Positions 60,149 through 64,000 of a stretch of 64,000 nucleotides of DNA are shown here, piece after piece. Positions within the stretch are counted from its first letter, which is position 1. Each line of letters begins with the position of its first letter. Origin of the DNA: Callipepla californica brunnescens. Its lineage: Eukaryota; Chordata; Aves; Galliformes; Odontophoridae. A program made the position numbers and the translations under genes. A model generated the notes under the pieces. That model worked only from the letters and a program-made list of their open reading frames with translations, did not search any database and had not been told where the DNA came from. Location: the NCBI GenBank assembly GCA_023055505.1, contig JALIRH010000075.1:1612001-1676000 (forward strand), read 5' to 3'.

Positions 60149-60640
60149 ATGGCTTTGGCATTTATCTTTGCCTTGTTGGTGCTGACACTGCCATGTGTTG
60201 GCTATGAGTTGGATGAGGACACGCTCAACCGCATGCAGCAGCGTGAGGTGTATCTGCGAGAGCAGATGACAAAGCTGCTGCAGGAGGTGGAGCAGAGCAA
60301 CATGGACTACATCAGGATGGACACGCGAGCCCTGCTCTTCTCTGCATCTATGTTCCGGGTAATTTCGGATGTTATTTTTCTTTTCCGTTTTCTGTATTGG
60401 TTCATGTTGAGGATCCGAAAAAACCATCGGACGGTTGAAGGCAGCAGTGATGACAAGAGCTCCTGCAGTGAGAAGGAGCATCAGGAAGTGGACCATCAGA
60501 CTCTACTGACGGCGGAACAGAAGCAGGAGCAGTATTTTTTTTACCTTGAGGATTTTCTCTGGGCAGTCCAGAGAGCCATCGAAGCAGATGAAGCTCTTGC
60601 TGTTGGGCAGCCTCATGGACTTTCCCCGGTATCTATATAA
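60149..60640 (+). pseudogene. ITPRIPL1-like: ITPRIPL1-like gene, truncated (right arm copy)
   Basis: Identical to 51,817-52,308. On this strand the last family-like residues are around AIEADEALAVGQPHGLSP. The frame then enters TATCTATATAACAATGAG of the minus-strand LTR and stops. The expected length of the family is about three times greater, and the Mab-21 domain is absent. A secreted or membrane-anchored short product cannot be ruled out, because the signal peptide and membrane segment remain. Confidence 0.8.
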
Positions 60641-60890
60641 CAATGAGAGAGTGACCGATACAGCGAAGGCCTTATGCTAATGCTGGAGGCGAGACGGCAG
60701 CGAGCACCCACTGCTGAGTCAATACCAAAGGAAAGAGAGAGAGTCTTCTTCTAGTTCTTCTACCCTTCTGAGACGGGTATACCCAGAACTATCGATGATC
60801 CATGAAGCTGGAGCATTGACTCGTTAACTCTTAATGCACCACACGATGTCATGATGTGGAATACCAATGCCAAAAATCATAAAACCATCA
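60629..60890 (-). mobile_element. ERV LTR, probably truncated (right arm copy)
   Basis: Mirror of 51,567-51,828. It supplies the stop codon of the ITPRIPL1-like frame and abuts the CR1 fragment. Confidence 0.6.
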
Positions 60891-61300
60891 CACTCCATTA
60901 ACCGCTACCCGCTGGGCACAGCCCTCTAGCCAGCTCCTTACCCAAAGGAGGGGATACCTGTCCAGCCCACGGGAAGCCGGTTTCCTCAGGAGAATACTTT
61001 GCAAGGCCGTGTCAAAGGCTTTGCTGAAGTCCAGGTAGACTGCATCTACAGCCCTTCCCTCATCCCCCAGACTGGTCCCCAGGCGTAGAAGGAGATGAGG
61101 TTGGACAAGCACGACCTGCCCTTCATGAACCTGTGCTGGCTGGGCCTGATCCCCCGGATGCCACGCACATGCCGTGCGATCTCACCCAAGATGATTTGCT
61201 CCAGAACTTTCCTTGGCACCGAGCTCAGGCTGTTAGGCCTGTAGTTCCTCGGATACACCTTATGGTCCTTCTTGTAGATGGGAGTCACATCGGCAAAGTG
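60891..61300 (-). mobile_element. CR1 LINE reverse-transcriptase fragment (right arm copy)
   Basis: Mirror of 51,157-51,566, with the same LDFSKAFD block and the same frameshift. Confidence 0.93.
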
Positions 61301-61927
61301 AGTGGGGCTTCTGTGGTGTGGACGGGAGTTCGGGGTTCAGGACGAGGTGTGAAAAGGGAGAAACTGTTGTGGCGTAGGGGGCTTCTATGGGGTGGAACAG
61401 GGGCCTGGGGGAAGAGAGAGAGGGTTGTGGGGGATAACGTGAGGTGTTGAGAAAGGTGAAAATGGAGAATGGGGTTTCTGTTGCAGGGAGAGTGGGTGTC
61501 AATGGTTTATGGGCTGGTTTGGCACTGTTCCTGTTCTGTCCAGCTCAGCCTGGAGTTCCTCTGACTCTCCCTCTCCACAGGGAGTAGGAAACTCACCCCA
61601 CATTTCCCGACTGCTCGTCCCATGGGCTTCCTGCAAATGTAGTCCCGCATGTGCTAGGCGGGATCATGTCTCGGGGATGATCCCGGTCCCTGGAAACATC
61701 TGGATCCCATCAGGCTGCTTCTGCTCTGACTGCTGTGCTGCCTTTCAGCAGGGCAAGGGGAGGGAGAGGACTGCACAGCTCCTTCCCACAGCCATTCCCG
61801 CTGCCCTGGCTTGTGCCTCTGAACAGCGCAGAGAGCTCCCGAGCTCTGTCCCTACGTTGGACGTCCTTCAGCTCTTCCTCCAGCCGGCTCAGAGCTCTTC
61901 AGCCCTTCCTTTCTCTTCCACTTGCAG

Positions 61928-62081
61928 GGGGTCTGGATTCCCACCTTTGGCTCGTTCAACACTGTCCCCAAAGACATCGAGATGGAGGACAGGACCGTGA
62001 CTCTGTGCTGGCCTGTGTTCCACCTGGCTAGAAACCTCCTAACCAAGCACCGCCTCAAGCCCAAGAAGGAATCCCTGACAG
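61928..62081 (+). CDS. CCDC81-like: CCDC81-like HU-domain exon (right arm copy)
   Basis: Identical to the left-arm exon at 50,376-50,529. Acceptor CTCTTCCACTTGCAG, donor CTGACAG before GTAGGA. It lies 1,287 bp after the truncated ITPRIPL1-like frame on the same strand, with LTR and CR1 DNA on the other strand between them. No N-terminal exon of the gene was found upstream in this interval. Confidence 0.75.
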
Positions 62082-62400
62082 GTAGGAAGGGGGATTAAAC
62101 CCTTGCTGGCTTCGTGGACAGGGCAAACAGGGCCGTGGCCGTCGTTCTCAGAAGCAAACCCTGCTCTCCAAGGAGCCCATGCAAATCTGGGGCCGTTCTG
62201 GGTGATGTTGGCAATAAGCAGCTCTAGGGAAGCACCTGTGGAAAAGCGACTGTCTGATCAACTCTGTCTCTCTTGCTGGCTCATCTTTCCCAAGTGAGGA
62301 TTTTTGTGGCTGCAGCCGCTGCTTGGTGCAGCTGCTCTGCCCTCATTCCATAGCGTTTGTTCCTTGTGCCCATGGCTGTCCTGCCCATGAGGATATTTCC

Positions 62401-62845
62401 TAGAATCATGGAATTATCTGAACCTGAACCCTGAAAGGGCACCTAGTCCCACTTCCCTGCAAGGAATGGGGACACGTACCGCCAGATGAGGTTGCTCTCA
62501 GCCCGGTCCAGCCTGACCTTGAACAACTGTCAGGGCACCCACCGCCTCCCTGGGCACAATGTTCCGGTGCCTCACCGCCCTTCTGTCAAAAACTTCTTCC
62601 TTATATCTTGTCTAAATCTTCCCTCTTTCCACCTGAAAGTATTTCCCCTTGTGATATTCCAACTGGCCCTGCTAAAGAGCCTGGCCTCTTCCTTCTTCAA
62701 GACATCCTTTAGATATTGAAAGGACAAAATCACATCTCCCCAGAGCCATTATTTCTCTCTGAGCCTGTGCTCGTAGGGGAGGTGCTCCATCCCTTGCATT
62801 ATTTTTGTGGCCTTCCTCTGGATGTGCTCTATCAGCTCCACATCT
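62401..62845 (-). mobile_element. CR1 LINE 3' end (right arm copy)
   Basis: Mirror of 49,612-50,056. Inserted between the HU exon and the next candidate exon, against their direction. Confidence 0.92.
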
Positions 62846-62897
62846 CTCCTGTCACTGGTGGGTCACCGTAACTTTAGGGGTAGTGGCTTCTGTGCAG

Positions 62898-63114
62898 GGT
62901 GAAAATGTGCCTGTGAGCAGACAGTCACAGAGAGCAACAGGGTGTGGTGAAGCGCTGCGTCACACCAGTGTCTCCTCCATGCATACATGTTACAGATGGA
63001 GTTTGTACCCAAAGCACCGCTCAGCACGTCCCGCAAGTCCTCCAGAGACGTTCTTGGTGAGGCGAAGCCAAAGAAAGGAAGAGGCTTTGCCTCCTCTTGA
63101 CGGGGCCAAGACAG
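62898..63114 (+). CDS. Candidate internal exon (right arm copy)
   Basis: Identical to 49,343-49,559: acceptor GCTTCTGTGCAG, donor AAGACAG before GTAAAG, open throughout. Possibly CCDC81-like; phase does not join directly to the HU exon. Confidence 0.35.
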
Positions 63115-63926
63115 GTAAAGCAGCTGCCAGCTCCTTTCCATGGCACACGCCACCAACTTGTGATGGGAAATCCCTTGCTGACCATCAGCCAAGGGCTCTG
63201 CCTTATGCCAGAGCTTCACGCCAGCTCAGCACGGCCTCTTCCCATGAGGAATTGTCGGCCTCACCAAAACTGAGGCGCTGAGGGTGACGCGCCCCCACCC
63301 CTACCCCTGACTATGGCAGGAGGATGCAGGGATCCCAGGCCCTGCCCTGCCCCAGGAAATGGCCCCAGATGTCACCCTGTCACCTCATCATCACCGCCCA
63401 GCACCCCTTTCCCAAATGAGCCTCAGTAATGCTGTGCTGAAACAGAGCTGAACTGCAGAGAGGAGAAGTGGGTCCAGAGATGGTGTCAGGGAGGGTCAGA
63501 GGGTGGTTGGGTCTGGGTGGGTGCGAGGGCGGCGGGGATGGTGGCAGCAGGGGGAGCAGAGCGGCCCTCTGGGGTGTTTTGGGAACAGTCCTGAGTGCCC
63601 CTTGTCACTGAGCCAAAGGGAGAATTCACAGTGAATCTCCTGTGCCTCCCAGTTCTGGACACGCGCCCATTCCCCAACCCGAAACGGTTTGTGGTCACCC
63701 AACAGTGCTGAACGCAGCACCCGGGGTGGGGGGATGGGGACACCAGGAGCACCCCAGCTCACAGGGCTTGTCCGTGTCCGGATCTCAGGAGACCACGGGG
63801 CAGCCGGTGAGCTGTCTGAGGGGAAGGCTGTGTTGCAGCCAAGGCTCCTGGCTCAGGGTTGCCGGATGCGGCCCCAAAGCCATCGCTCTTCCACTCAGGC
63901 AGTCCCCTCCTGCTCTGTCCTTTCAG

Positions 63927-64000
63927 GCTGCTGCAAGCTGCAGGGCCAAGCAGGAACCAAAGGCCAAGAAGACCTCGGCCGAGCACTGGGAACACAACGC
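63927..64000 (+). CDS. Candidate 3' exon (right arm copy), cut by the window end
   Basis: Mirror of the beginning of the exon at 48,148-48,530. Only the first 74 bp are in the window. Confidence 0.3.

Larger units (their letters stand above)
56741..64000. repeat. Right arm of the large inverted repeat (cut by the window end)
   Basis: Mirror of 48,457-55,716 around 56,228.5. The inner edge is TGGTAA at 56,741. Since the arm is still matching at 64,000, the repeat continues outside the window by an unknown length. Confidence 0.97.

Noticed and set aside
48457..64000. Read fold-back artefact as the sole explanation of the inverted repeat
   Set aside because: Not excluded, but a 1-kb non-palindromic spacer is not what a missed-adapter hairpin read normally gives. 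It is kept as a test in the findings.
1..64000. CRISPR arrays, bacterial operons, tRNA or rRNA genes
   Set aside because: No short regularly spaced repeats with unique spacers, no prokaryotic gene layout and no recognisable tRNA or rRNA sequence were seen.

Overview
The window looks like avian subtelomeric or ampliconic DNA, most likely from a galliform bird such as chicken. The grounds are CR1 LINE fragments with the typical bird 3' end, interstitial TTAGGG/CCCTAA tracts, GC-rich minisatellites, an avian gammaretrovirus-like provirus, and fragments of two gene families that I recall as multicopy in chicken (ITPRIPL1-like and CCDC81-like). The species is inferred, not proven. There are no operons, tRNAs, rRNAs or CRISPR arrays.

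Layout. (1) 1-21,010: about 36 head-to-tail copies of a ~587-bp satellite, in several subfamilies with a higher-order pattern. (2) ~21,010-31,420: the same satellite in the opposite orientation, much more diverged, and cut by interstitial telomeric tracts at 21.5, 24.1-24.6 and 27.8 kb. (3) 31,500-34,083: a 2.6-kb degenerate CCCTAA tract ending in near-perfect repeats. (4) 34.1-39.0 kb: unique sequence with one recognisable gene-like locus. It has three exons whose phases agree and a proline-rich last exon broken by a single in-frame stop. (5) 39.3-41.5 kb: a minisatellite, a decayed CR1 and a possible LTR. (6) 43.6-46.2 kb: a minus-strand gammaretrovirus-like provirus, internally deleted. (7) 46.48-47.06 kb: a second degenerate CCCTAA tract. 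(8) 48,457-64,000: a very large inverted repeat. Two 7,260-bp arms surround a 1,024-bp spacer, with the axis at 56,228.5. Every open frame I compared between the arms is identical. The right arm runs off the window, so the outer boundary is unknown.

Each arm holds, from the hinge outward: an ERV LTR; a CR1-like piece; a 281-codon Gag-like frame; a short hydrophobic frame; an opposite-strand LTR; a truncated ITPRIPL1-like gene; another LTR; a CR1 reverse-transcriptase fragment; a CCDC81-like HU-domain exon; a CR1 3' end; and further possible CCDC81-like exons. The host genes are fragmentary and invaded by retroelements, so most are probably not functional. The strongest points for follow-up are the apparently identical palindrome arms, the satellite inversion with telomeric insertions, the LTR lying co-oriented upstream of the ITPRIPL1-like gene, and the single-stop gene at 37-39 kb.
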